NCBI GenBank assembly: GCA_024811115.1
Contig: JAKOGH010001071.1
Location: forward strand, 1 to 19,684
From: Terana coerulea
Taxonomy: Eukaryota; Basidiomycota; Agaricomycetes; Polyporales; Phanerochaetaceae
DNA: 19,684 bases
Direction of reading: 5' to 3'
Every line of letters starts with the position of its first letter. Within the stretch, counting starts at the first letter, position 1. The notes under the pieces are model-generated. The model did not search any database. It was not told where the DNA came from and saw nothing but the letters and a program-made list of their open reading frames with translations. A program made the position numbers and the translations under genes. Below are positions 1-9,620 of the stretch, piece after piece.

Positions 1-262
1 TGGAAATGTCGCGGGCGGTGAAGAGACGGACTTCGGCAATCGGTTTAGGAACGGTCTGTCAAGACGGAACACTGTGCATGACCTCGGGACTGGGAAGCGT
101 AGGCCTGCAGCGGCGGATAGGTGCTACTCTCTTCCGTCATTTCAGCATCCTGGGAGGCTCTCAACCTCAAGAGTCGCTTCGCAGCCACGGCTAGTGCCAG
201 CTACTGCGCCGAGACGGTACGTGCATGTGTTGATTTTGTGGGTTACAGGCTAATGACCAGCG

Positions 263-2736
263 ATGTACAGCCGTACACAAAGTCATGCTAGCTCAAGCCG
301 TACTTCCCCTACGACTTCCACCTCTTCAACTGCTTTCTCGCCACCCGCTACTCGCACACGCTCACGGAAATGCTCTAACGAGAACATCGTCGTACCCATA
401 GCGTCGACTTCATCATACAAAGGAAAGGGGAAAGCAAAGCAAGTTGAATTTGATGACCATGTTCAAGTGGCCGCTTTGCCAGAGCCTGATGAAGAAAGCG
501 ATCTAACTGATCTAACGGAGCTTGAGGAAACCATCGGTTTAGCAACTCCAAGTCCAAGACGATTGCGCAGCAAAGGAGAGAAAACCCGGGTCTTGAGTCA
601 GTCAAGCTATGACGGTGGAGGGAAAGTCGACGGCGAGGTCGATCTCTCACGGAGAGTGACGCCAATGCGTAAAGCAAAGGGTCGAGTCGGGTCGTTGAGG
701 GAGGACGACACAGAGGAAGAAGAGGACGAGCTTGTGGACAGTGATGCCGACGACGCGGGGGCAGCTGACGAGGAACTGGACCAGCTGGCGGGGTCGCCGA
801 CACCAAAGGCAAACAGGAGACGGACGCCTCTGCAACGGCGGCTGCGCCCGAGGCAGACTATCGCAGACGAGGCCCCGGATGATGGCGACGATGAAGGTAG
901 CGATGAAGAGAGCGTGGACATTCAGGAGAGCTTGAATGGGGATGAGGAAGAGGAAGAAGAGGAACAGGAGATGGACGATGATTGCGAGACGATCAGGGAC
1001 GATAGTGAGGAAGAAGGTGTGGAGGAGGAAGAGGACGAAGACGACCAAGTAGAACCTCGCGTTCTGCGGAACGGAAAGGTGGTTGGGAAGACGATGTGGA
1101 CGCAGACGCGGACGAGGAACTCACCGAAGAGGATGCTGAGGGTGAAATCGATGACACCGAATCTGTGGATCAAGATGCTGCGAGTATCGATCTTGAAGCT
1201 GAGGACCATGAGGATGACGACGAAGATATCCAGGTGGACGACGCTGAGGATGCCGAAGAAGTCATGGAGGACGATGGTAATTATCTCCCATATTGTACCC
1301 GACATTGAATTAACCACACTTTCACGACAGTTGACCTCGCAGTCGCCACTGCAAAGTCACTCGTGCGGCTACGTCGAGATGACCTCGTTCGGATGTGTGA
1401 ACACCGCGATCTCCAGGTGTCGGGCACGAAACCTCAGCTTGCGGAAGCGCTGCTGCAGTGGCGGAACAAGCATTCCAGCGACATGGCGTCGTCACCGTCA
1501 TCGACTGGTACAGCCCGCCCGCCCTCAACGTCACGTCCACGTCGCCGAAACACTCGGAGTGCAGATGATAGGCCAGTTCTGGAGCGCTCAGAGCGAGTGC
1601 ACCTCGACGAGCCCCGCACCCCGCCATTAACGCCGCATAACAAGGAGGCGGAACCCGAGCTAGAGTTAGATCTGGAAAGTTTGGGCTTGGACGACCGGGA
1701 GATCCCCCCGGAGAAGCTCACCAAACTTGAGAAGATTGGTAGTGGTGGGTTCAAGGACGTGTTCATCGGCAAACTGAAAGGTAGGAAGGTCGCAATCGCA
1801 GAGTTCCGCGGGCAGCTCAGTGCCAGTAAGTCCCGTCTTCTTACTATCAGCAATATAGCGCTAAACCCGCTGTAGTGGATGTCAAGGAGCTCAAGCTGTT
1901 AGGAGACTTTGACCATCCCAACATTGTTCGCTTCGTAAGTGCTTCCGTCGCTTCGTTGTTGTAATCACTAAAGCTTTGTCTCTGTCAGCTTGGTGTTAGC
2001 ATCCCCACCAACCCGCGCGACACGCCAGTCATGATTGTTAGCGAGCTCTGTTCCAATGGTGATCTCTTCGACTACATCCGCAACGTGCCGGCGCCGACAC
2101 TGTACCGCGTGGTAAGTCGAACCATACTGTCCAATGTATTCACATCTCATAGCGGATAGCTCTCCATCATGCTCGATATCGCTCGTGGACTAGAGTATCT
2201 GCATATGAGGAAGCCGTCTGTTATCCACCGTGATTGCAAGTCCTCCAACATTCTCATCACCTCCAAGGGTGTGGCGAAGATCACCGACTTTGGGCTTGCG
2301 AAGGTCAAGCAGTCGACACGCTCGATGGTGCGGAGCCTGGTTGGTACCGTCAACTGGCAAGCGCCTGAGCTTTGGACGGCCCATCCGAAGTACAATCATA
2401 AGGTGGATGTATTTTCGCTGGCGATGGTCTACTGGGAGACTTTGCAATGGCATGTACCCGAGAAGAAGTTTCCTTGGGAAGGCATGAATGAGCACGCAAT
2501 CTACGACCAGGTTGGGGCCAAGCACCAACGGTACGTAATCCCCTGGCCCTCTACGAAAGCCGTCCCTCATGTCTGCATGCAGGCCTTCTGTCCGTGGGTT
2601 AGAAAAGCGGTGGTGCCCGGAGATTGTGAAGCTCATGGATCGGATGTGGGCACAAGACCCCCAAGACCGGCCGACGATGTCCGAGGTCGTCGAGGAAGTG
2701 CAACGTCTGCAGCAGCAAGCGCGAGAAGCGCGCTGA
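263..2736 (+). CDS. SAP-domain / TKL-like protein kinase with acidic N-terminus
   Basis: Six exons: 263-1276, 1331-1825, 1876-1934, 1989-2111, 2160-2530 and 2583-2736. With one base restored in the G run at 1084-1086 they give 738 codons and a stop. Residues 1-338 are Ser/Thr-rich, then very Asp/Glu-rich, and probably disordered. A SAP-like DNA-binding motif lies at about 347-383 ([20 protein letters not shown]), which suggests chromatin or nuclear work. The kinase domain runs from about 467 to the end: glycine loop [17 protein letters not shown] (D589, N594), DFG (D607), APE (632-634) and a closing DRPTMSEVV. These are TKL-type features. The usual VAIK lysine is replaced (VAIAEF, A495), while K480 sits in the glycine loop as in WNK kinases. 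Substrate unknown. The start at 263 is the first ATG of the acidic frame; a 5' extension is not excluded. Confidence 0.85.
1084..1086 (+). other. Apparent frameshift in kinase exon 1
   Basis: Upstream the acidic reading frame runs through [10 protein letters not shown]. Downstream the acidic sequence [16 protein letters not shown] is in another frame. Adding one G to the GGG run joins them without loss, and only then does the spliced gene have a whole number of codons. A 27-nt intron would be too short and would not change the frame. A base missing from the sequence is more likely than a real mutation. Confidence 0.7.
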
Positions 2737-3198
2737 ACGACCTCCATCCCAGCTATCTCAGTCCGTGTTGTCTTGCATTAGGCTCGCTTTGTGACATTTA
2801 TATTACACCGGTTTGTTTCTTACATTCGAACTATTCTGAGCGGAAGGATATCATAATCCCTTCTGCTGTGTACCATGTCTTTCTTCATCAAGTAGCATAC
2901 TAAAGCACGCCGCATCTGTCATACTACTCAGCTCAATGTATCTTAGCTTGCAATTGCAGTGTTATGTCACGCCCTGAAGACAATAGACATCTGACACATA
3001 CTGTAGTCGACTTCGATGGTCCTGTGGGCGTTACACAGGAAAGGGGCGGCTAATGCCGAAGCGCTGAATCGGCATGATTTCCTTTCTCGACTTGACTCTT
3101 ACCTCACAAAATTCTGGCGAAATGACTCGGCGTACAGCCATTCTCCCCCTCTGCTTAAACCACCCGCTAATACCTGGCTGATCTTGACGATCTCGGCC
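2737..3198. other. Spacer: kinase 3' end and LEU4 promoter
   Basis: There is no convincing separate gene here. It holds the kinase 3' untranslated region and the promoter of the leucine gene. An ATG at 3016 is open in frame to the LEU4 start at 3199 (61 codons) and could give a longer N-terminus. A 7-bp inverted repeat lies at 3053-3075. Confidence 0.6.
3053..3075. promoter_or_regulatory. Inverted repeat, possible zinc-cluster regulator site
   Basis: ATGCCGA and TCGGCAT form perfect 7-bp inverted arms around a 9-nt spacer, about 125 bp upstream of the LEU4 ATG at 3199. CCG/CGG half-sites in inverted order are typical of dimeric Zn2Cys6 fungal regulators. The spacing does not match the CCGGNNCCGG site of yeast Leu3, so the regulator is unknown. 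If translation began at 3016 this would be coding sequence. Confidence 0.3.
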
Positions 3199-5747
3199 AT
3201 GCCCATGCTGTATGCTCTGTATCCCTTTCGCCGCATTACGGAGACTGACACTGTGATATAGCTCAGATCCGTCCCAAAAGTACAAGCCGTACACACCTCT
3301 TGACCTGCCTAATCGCCAATGGCCCTCGAAAGTGCAGCGCACACCACCGGCATGGCTCTCGACCGATCTGCGCGATGGAAACCAGGCGTTGGCAAACCCG
3401 ATGACGGTTGAGCAAAGACGCGCTTCTTCCACACTATAGTCCAGTGTGGGCTCAAGGAGATTGAGCTCGCATACCCTGCTGCTAGTGAAACCGACTTCAA
3501 CTTCGTGAGAGGGCTGATCGAAGGCAACCAAATACCGGACGATGTGTGGGTGCAGGTAAGTGCCGAAGACGCTTCACGGTTCGTTCTGCTAACTCTATTG
3601 CAGGTATTGACACCTGCCCGAGAAGATCTGATCAAACGCACTGTGGACAGCGTAGCTGATGCGAAGAAAGCGATTATCCATATGTATAACGCAACCTCAC
3701 CCTGTTTCCGAAACGTCGTCTTCCGCAACTCGAAGGAGGAGACAATTGCTCTTGCTGTAAAGCACACCAAAATCGTTCGTCAGTTGACGGAGGAATGCAC
3801 TGCTCGCACAGGCACGATATTCCGATACGAATACAGCCCGGAGGCCTTCAGCCAGACTGAACCGGAGTTTGCCATCGAGGTCTGTGAGGCCGTGAAGGCA
3901 GCATGGGGAAAGGCTGGACCGGGCGATGAGCGCATTACCTTCAACTTGCCTGGAACAGTCGAGATTGCGCCTCCAAACCACTACGCGGACCAAGTGAGCT
4001 GCATATATGCGCCTCCATCTAGCGCTGCTCTCATCACACGCTCTAGATAGAGCACTTCTGCCGCGAAATCACGGAACGGGAGAAGATCATCGTCAGCTTG
4101 CATCCCCACAATGACCGAGGGCAGGCCGTCGCTGCCGCCGAACTAGCCATGCTTGCAGGTGCAGACCGTGTCGAAGGCTGCCTTCTGGGCAATGGTGAAC
4201 GGACGGGGAATGTCGATATCGTGACTCTCGCGCTCAATCTGTATTCTCAAGGTGTCCATCCCAACCTCGACTTCAGTGACATTCAGTCGGTGATCGACAC
4301 CGTCACCGCTTGCACTGACCTCCCTGTTCACCCCCGTCACCCGTACGCCGGGGAGCTCGTTTTCACGGCCTTCTCTGGCTCACACCAGGACGCCATCAAG
4401 AAGGGCTTCGAGGCACAGCGGCAACGGCATGCAGAAGCTGCAAAGACCGGAGAGCCCCAATGGTGGGATATACCGTACCTGCCGCTAGACCCAGCAGACC
4501 TTGGCTGCAGTTACGAGGCCGTTATCCGCGTCAACTCGCAGTCCGGCAAAGGCGGCATCGCATATCTCATCCAGCAGCATCTTGGTCTCGACATTCCCCG
4601 CAAGATGCAGATCGCGTTCTACAAGGTCATCCAGGACATTGCGGATAGGGAAGCGCGCGAGATGTCTGTCGAGGACATTACGACTGCTTTCCGCTCGACT
4701 TACCGCTTCGGCGGCTCCAAATACGAGGGTCGTCTGGTGCTCAAGTCCTTCAAAATATCATCTGAGCCTGTCGCCGACTCCAACACAACCGAAGGCGAGG
4801 AGCCGGCGGACGAGCGGCGTTTGTTCGATGGCACCATCTCTGTCGACGGTACGGTACGGGTCATCCGTGGCGACGGCAACGGTCCCTTATCCGCTCTGTT
4901 GGACGCTCTCCGAACCCATCTCGAGATCGATCTCGGCGTCCGAGAATATACGGAGCATGCCATCGGCGAGGGCTCGAATGTCAAGGCTGCGTCGTATGTC
5001 GAGGTCGTCCGCGGTGGCCAAGACGTCAAGGACGCCCGCAAGTCCACAGAATCCTGGTGGGGCGTGGGTATCGACTCCGACATCGCGGGGTCCGGCTTAC
5101 GCGCGGTGCTCAGCGCCGTCAACCTCGCGATCGGCGACCGCGCCCTGCCGGAGCTCAAGCTGAGCGTCGGGTTCAGCGCAAAGTCGGGCCAGGCGGACGT
5201 CGCGTCCGCGATCCTCAACTCGCTGCAGCTCGAGCTGCCGCGCCGCTTCCAGACCGCGTTCTTCGAGGTCGTGCAGCGCGCCGCGCATGAGTCGAGCGGC
5301 GCGATCTCGTACTCGGACCTCATCGCGCTCTTCCGCACGACGTACCACTACGGCACGCCCGTCCCATCGCGTATCTCGCTCGTGCGCTTCAACCTGGACA
5401 ACGTCGGCGAGGGCGGGCGCAAGGCGCTCGAGGTCGAGCTGCTCTACGACGGCGAGACGCGCAAGCTCCGGGCGGAGGGCAGCGGCGTCTTATCCTCGAT
5501 CCTGGCGGTGCTGAATTCGCAGATCGAGGGCACGCTCGATCAAAGAATATGCGGAGCATTCCATCGGCGAGGGCACGGACGTCCAGGCTGTCTCGTACGT
5601 TGAGCTGGCGTACGACGGCGCAGGCAAGCGACAGACGGCGTGGGGGTATCGAGCGACACAGATATCGCTGCGTCGGGGTTGAAGGCAGTCATGCGGGCTG
5701 CCAGCGCGTTCGCACTCGTGCAGGAGAAGGTGGTGAACGGCCACTAG
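3199..5747 (+). CDS. LEU4: 2-isopropylmalate synthase, with duplicated C-terminal regulatory domain
   Basis: Condenses 2-ketoisovalerate with acetyl-CoA, the first committed step of leucine synthesis. Exons are 3199-3209, 3262-3555, 3604-3993 and 4047-5747. Restoring bases near 3415 (one), 5535 (two) and 5645 (one) gives 799 residues, against 619 for yeast Leu4. The catalytic TIM barrel shows [10 protein letters not shown] (R41, D42), the metal and catalytic HPHND (251-255), and GNGERTGN. A linker with SGKGG follows at about 398. The LeuA allosteric module is then present twice, at about 398-600 and 609-799. Each copy has a PR(K/R)-type helix, FR(S/T)TY, EY(T/A)EH(A/S)IGEG, SYVE and WGV-D-DIA-SGL(R/K)AV. 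No clear mitochondrial presequence follows the ATG at 3199, so this form may be cytosolic. The gene converges on the WD40 gene downstream. Confidence 0.93.
3414..3416 (+). other. Apparent frameshift in LEU4 (A run)
   Basis: The frame ending MTVEQ breaks here. The conserved continuation [16 protein letters not shown] lies in another frame. One extra A (GAGCAAAAGACG) gives the family-like EQKTRFF. Confidence 0.75.
5535..5646 (+). other. Two apparent frameshifts at the LEU4 3' end
   Basis: Near 5535 the conserved [14 protein letters not shown] begins in a new frame; two bases missing from a CTCTCG-like stretch would explain it. At 5642-5646 the five-G run needs a sixth G to pass from TAWG to the conserved [12 protein letters not shown]. 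With both repaired, the protein ends at the TAG at 5745-5747. Confidence 0.65.
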
Positions 5748-6179
5748 TAGACACCGAACTCAAAACAATGTAGCATGTAGTGGTGTAGGATTTAAATCAT
5801 GTATTCCACGAAATCAATCTGACCCGTCCCATCTGTGATCTTTGTGCGACCCCCGATGCCGACCAAGAAGCATCTGTCTCTGAGCCGCTAACTACGAAAA
5901 TACCAAATACATCCTTCGACAAACCTCCTGCGCTATTCACTGCTGACTATTGTCAGCCGCATACGCCTGTCGCACCATCTGTAAAACTTCGGAGGAGTCG
6001 GATGCGGATATCGAATAGATCATATATGTAACACCCTTCATAATCTCTGAAGCTTCCTCATCTTGTTTGGGGCAGAGGCCGCCATCATGATCTTCTCGGA
6101 TTTACAAGTTACAACCGGAAATGTTATTAGAATATCACACTATAGGGGATTCTGCATCGATATTCCACGGTGCAAACGT
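5748..6179. other. Convergent intergenic spacer
   Basis: This is the tail-to-tail gap between LEU4 (+) and the WD40 gene (-). It must hold both 3' ends. I see no gene-like open frame or notable repeat in it. Confidence 0.6.
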
Positions 6180-8974
6180 TCAGTCCGAGTCTGCATCATC
6201 ATCCATGTCCTCGTCCGCCTCCACTTCGCCGCGAATGCCTTCGATGCCGTAGTACGGTATCTTATCCTTGAGCCACTTACCAGTGAGCCAGTCAACTCGA
6301 CACAGCCCACTTGCAGTTGCAGAAGCCAGCCACGAAGCGCAGTGGAGTCCGTTGCCGTTGTTCCACGTTACACGGTGTACGCCGACCTCGGGGACCATGC
6401 ACTGGTGCCTGTAGGTGCCAGCTTAACCGGGCCCGCTACCCTTGGCACTTCCTGGAGGGTCGTCAGCGCTGTAAATGAGAGAAGCGTAGCAGGCATACTC
6501 TCGGTTTGAAGTGCTCGAGCATCCTGTACTCTTTCGCGGCGCGACTGTAGTCCATCTGGTATATCTTATGTTCTAGGAAAGGCTGACCGAATAGGTTACA
6601 GGTCATGAGTTGTTCGAATGTCCGTAACACTTACCACTGCACCGCCACGACGTGTATTGCGTACGTGTTCGTCGTCAGACAGCCCCGTCAGACACGGCGC
6701 AAGCGACCTGAGGATGGTACTCCGACGCTGCTACATTCTGAAATTCACTGGCCATTCAGTGTTGGACTCATAAAACGTTTAACATGAGCTTACCCATACA
6801 GGTCCCTCGGGATCCAGTATAGTGTGTCCTTTATTGAGAAGGACGGGCGACAGAGATATCACCTTCACGATGCCTTGGTCGGTGGTGATGGGTCCTCCGC
6901 AGTACGGAGCATAGCACACAGTTGTAATTGCATCTAGTGACAAGTTAGTTTCAAGCCCACAACACCAGCGATATCCAGGATGGGGATGACACCTCTCGTC
7001 CGGGAACCGTCATTGACTGACGGAGACCTTATGTCGTTGACATGGAGAACTCCGTCATAGCCGCCGCTCACGAGCACAGTGGGATCGTCCGAGGTTTCTT
7101 CGGCCTGGGCTGAATGCACCGGGGCTCGTACCCAAGCGACCGACCGTATAGCGGACTGGTGAGTGGGGAGTAATACGATGGTATCTTTGCTTTTCCCAAA
7201 ACTCTTATCAGCTTGTCGCCCAAATAGCGCCGTATGAAATAACATACGGCCGCCATTGAGCATCTCCGCTATGTTGTACACGGCAATGGCACCTGCAACC
7301 AATTCAAGACTCAATATGTGTCCAGTTGATTTCACCCTTACCGTTGGAGCAGCCAATTGCCAGAACTTCGCTATTCGCCCAGTCGAGACTCCAGCACGAC
7401 GTTTCTGGAAACTCGATCCGGAGTAGTGGCTCCAGTAGCTTCACTGCATATATCGTTAAGAACACGAAGTAATGACAATGAACGATGCTGACAGTAAATC
7501 GGTTCCGTAGCGTCATCGCCTGAAGTCGGAGTGGCATCTGCCGGATATGGGACCGCATATACCGACATGGAGCCATCTTCGAAAGTACCAGCCAGTATAC
7601 CGAGTTTGCGTGGCACATCATGCAGAGTCTCTTTTGACTGATATGCGTCAGTTCAACGAGCATCCAAAATTGGTCTGAAACGTACCTGGAGCGAGTCGTG
7701 GAAGGCAATGGACACCACTTCAGTTCGTGCGCTGGCCCATTCTCAGTGCACAACACCATCTCGCAGCGCATATACCCAGTGTCTGTCTCCGAAGATGTCG
7801 CCCCCTCGTCGTCGGAGGGGTTTATCGACCAGATTTGCACACAGGCAGGCGCTGCTTTCTTCACTCCGACTTGCGGTGTATAGGCATGCGATGGTAGCGG
7901 ACCGATCGCCAAGCATTGTTTGTAGGAAATAGCTGTATCGTTGGTCAGCACACGTTGGATAAGGCTGGGTGAGACCAATAGCACCTTCGCGGTCTTCCGG
8001 CGAGATGGGACACCAGTCGATGGCCCAAACTGGCCCACCTGCGCTGAAGACATGAGAAGTAGACTCATGGAAGAACCTGTCTGAGTAATGGATATCAGTA
8101 GTGCGTGCCATCATGCATGGGCGGTCGTACCCATCCTAATGGTGTCAAATGGTTTCACATTCAGCCGCTGATGATTGCCGAATGGACCAAATGAGCATTT
8201 AATTTGGCCTGAAGGTAAATAGTTCGTAGCTGCTCTGTGATGTCTCATAAATGCAACTTCAACAATGGGAAGGCGTATATAGAACGTACTCGCGTGTCAA
8301 CACTTCCCGACGATTCTTCACTTGTATTTGTTGGTAGACCTTCGGCCGTCGAATAGATTCACGTTCATCACCAATGCATGCTGACTCGGTCATAAAACCC
8401 CTGTCCTCAATCAGCTCCCAGAGAGGACCAGGCCCGACGTTGTACGACCAGGATTTCGCAATCCGGAGTTGCGTCTGGGGAGACTCTGATGCCATTTGTT
8501 GAGACGACGCTCGGCGCTGTGAACGGCCGCGGAGCCTCCTTCAACCTCTCGGTGCGGCCTTTCCGTACGTGCAAAGGCACGGCTCGGTGCCGATGGTTGA
8601 CGTTGGGAACCACAAACGACTGCTGTCGGGCGACGGATACGCTCGGCGCAAGCGACACTTTCTTCCTTGTCGGAGCCTTTCTCTTACTGGCAGCTCTGGA
8701 GAGGGGCTGACTGGCCACTACCAAGCTGTCGGAGGAATCTGCATCTGAGGCTTGGCCGTTATCTTCTACGTCGTCGTCCTCTTCATTCGGCTCGTCGTCG
8801 TCGGCTTGTTCCTCTTGCTCCGAGTCGTGCCCGGCTTCTTCTGGTGCAAAATCGCTGCCGCTTTCTGCGTCGTCTTCATAAGTAGCTTTCGAGTTTGAGG
8901 GGCCAGCAGTATCTTCGTCTTCAAAATCCGCGAGCTGCGCGTAGTTGACGCGCGACGTTCGCCTCCGAAGTTCT
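6180..8974 (-). CDS. WD40-repeat protein, probable TFIIIC subunit (tau91/Sfc6-like)
   Basis: A minus-strand gene with ten introns I can place: 8235-8289, 8081-8130, 7933-7984, 7638-7685, 7444-7492, 7293-7341, 6934-6992, 6738-6793, 6583-6634 and 6452-6498. The N-terminal part holds RRRTSRVNYAQL, a long acidic stretch and a basic KRKAPTRKK patch. A conserved HHRHRAVPL-like segment (here NHRHRAVPL) and YNVGPGPLWELIEDRG follow. WD40-like blades come next: GGPVWAIDWCP, HELKWCPLP, LGILAGTFEDGSMSVYAVP, CWSLDWANSEVLAIGCSNG, TVLVSGGYDGVLHVNDIR and WLASATASGLCRVDWLTG. The acidic tail ends in DMDDDADSD. This order fits the TFIIIC subunit that helps RNA polymerase III recognise promoters. The first exon is unresolved: the frame is open to 8994 with no ATG, and 8974 is a probable acceptor. 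About five small frameshifts interrupt it. Confidence 0.75.
6390..6678 (-). other. Three apparent frameshifts in the WD40 gene 3' half
   Basis: Single bases seem to be missing between 6675 and 6676, between 6664 and 6665, and in the G run 6390-6393 (C run on the coding strand). Repair gives SDGAV-TTN, then VRNTRRGGAV, then AWSPEVGVHRV, which read like orthologue sequence. Unrepaired, an in-frame TGA follows SDGAV. Confidence 0.6.
7704..7705 (-). other. Apparent frameshift in the WD40 gene middle
   Basis: HELKWCPLP and the following FHDSLQ-SKETLHDVPRKLG are in different frames. One extra C (coding strand) in the CC pair joins them and makes the intron at 7638-7685 phase 0. Confidence 0.6.
8493..8500 (-). 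other. Apparent frameshift near the WD40 gene N-terminal region
   Basis: The frame ending FTAPSVVSTN switches to MASESPQTQLRIAKSW around a short ACAACA-like stretch. The two parts look like one conserved segment. Two missing bases or one extra base would explain it. Confidence 0.5.
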
Positions 8975-9620
8975 CTACATAGGCATTTCAGCCTTCAGCG
9001 TTGAAGGAGACTAATTCGCGAGCATTGCGGCTCTTGCAACTGATAAAATGGAAAGCATAATTGGAATAGACAGGACAGCGAAGTGCTATCGGCTGACTTG
9101 ACTCGGTATTCTTGAGGGTGGCGAATGTACAAAGTTGAACTTGAGCGACTAACAAATTTGGGGTTTGTTGCGCCATCACGGCAAATGCCACGACCTGCCA
9201 TTGGTTCTCGCGCCAGGCGCTTTGGTGCAGCGCCACAACGGCAAGTTACACTGGCACCTTCTGCGACAGCAGGATGGCATGGTTGTGCCACGTCTCTGGT
9301 CCTGCGCCTCTGCCGCCGCCGCTTTGCCTCCTCCGCCATCTCCACAAAGCTCGGTTCCCGCGCATCCACCGAGTTGATGGTTTTCGACGCAGGCCGGTTT
9401 GCTGTGCATATCGTCAGCAAAGACGCGAGAGAGCAATACTTTTCCGACTGGCGACTGTTTGTATAAAGATTGCGGAAACTAGGTGGATATCAGCCTGTTG
9501 ACAAATATGCGTACAAGCTTCGAATATACAACTTGTCTCGTTGTCGTGACCGCCACTGTTTAGTTGTACAGATTCAATAATCATATCATATTCAGCTAAC
9601 AAGCGAGCTACATAGACTAC
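8975..9620. other. Spacer: 5' end of WD40 gene, 3' end of 7-TM gene
   Basis: Both neighbours are on the minus strand. The missing first exon and promoter of the WD40 gene should lie here. A minus-strand open frame at 8995-9420 contains MAEEAKRRRQRRRTRD and could supply that exon, but I cannot find a donor that joins it cleanly. I see nothing else convincing. Confidence 0.45.

Noticed and set aside
217..248. Possible 5' UTR intron before the kinase start (gtacgt ... acag)
   Set aside because: At 32 nt it is shorter than every other intron here, so chance similarity is likely.
1322..1627. Minus-strand 101-codon open frame over the SAP region
   Set aside because: It is a shadow of the kinase exon 2, which carries clear SAP and kinase motifs on the plus strand.
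4700..5338. Long minus-strand open frame (212 codons) inside LEU4
   Set aside because: High GC removes stops on all frames; the plus frame has conserved synthase motifs throughout.
7203..7246. Extra intron in the WD40 gene (gtatgt ... gataag)
   Set aside because: Removing 44 nt would break the frame, while the unspliced frame stays open and joins conserved segments.
8995..9420. 141-codon minus-strand open frame with an Arg-rich start
   Set aside because: It could hold the missing first exon of the WD40 gene, but I found no splice donor that joins it in frame, so it was not added to the model.
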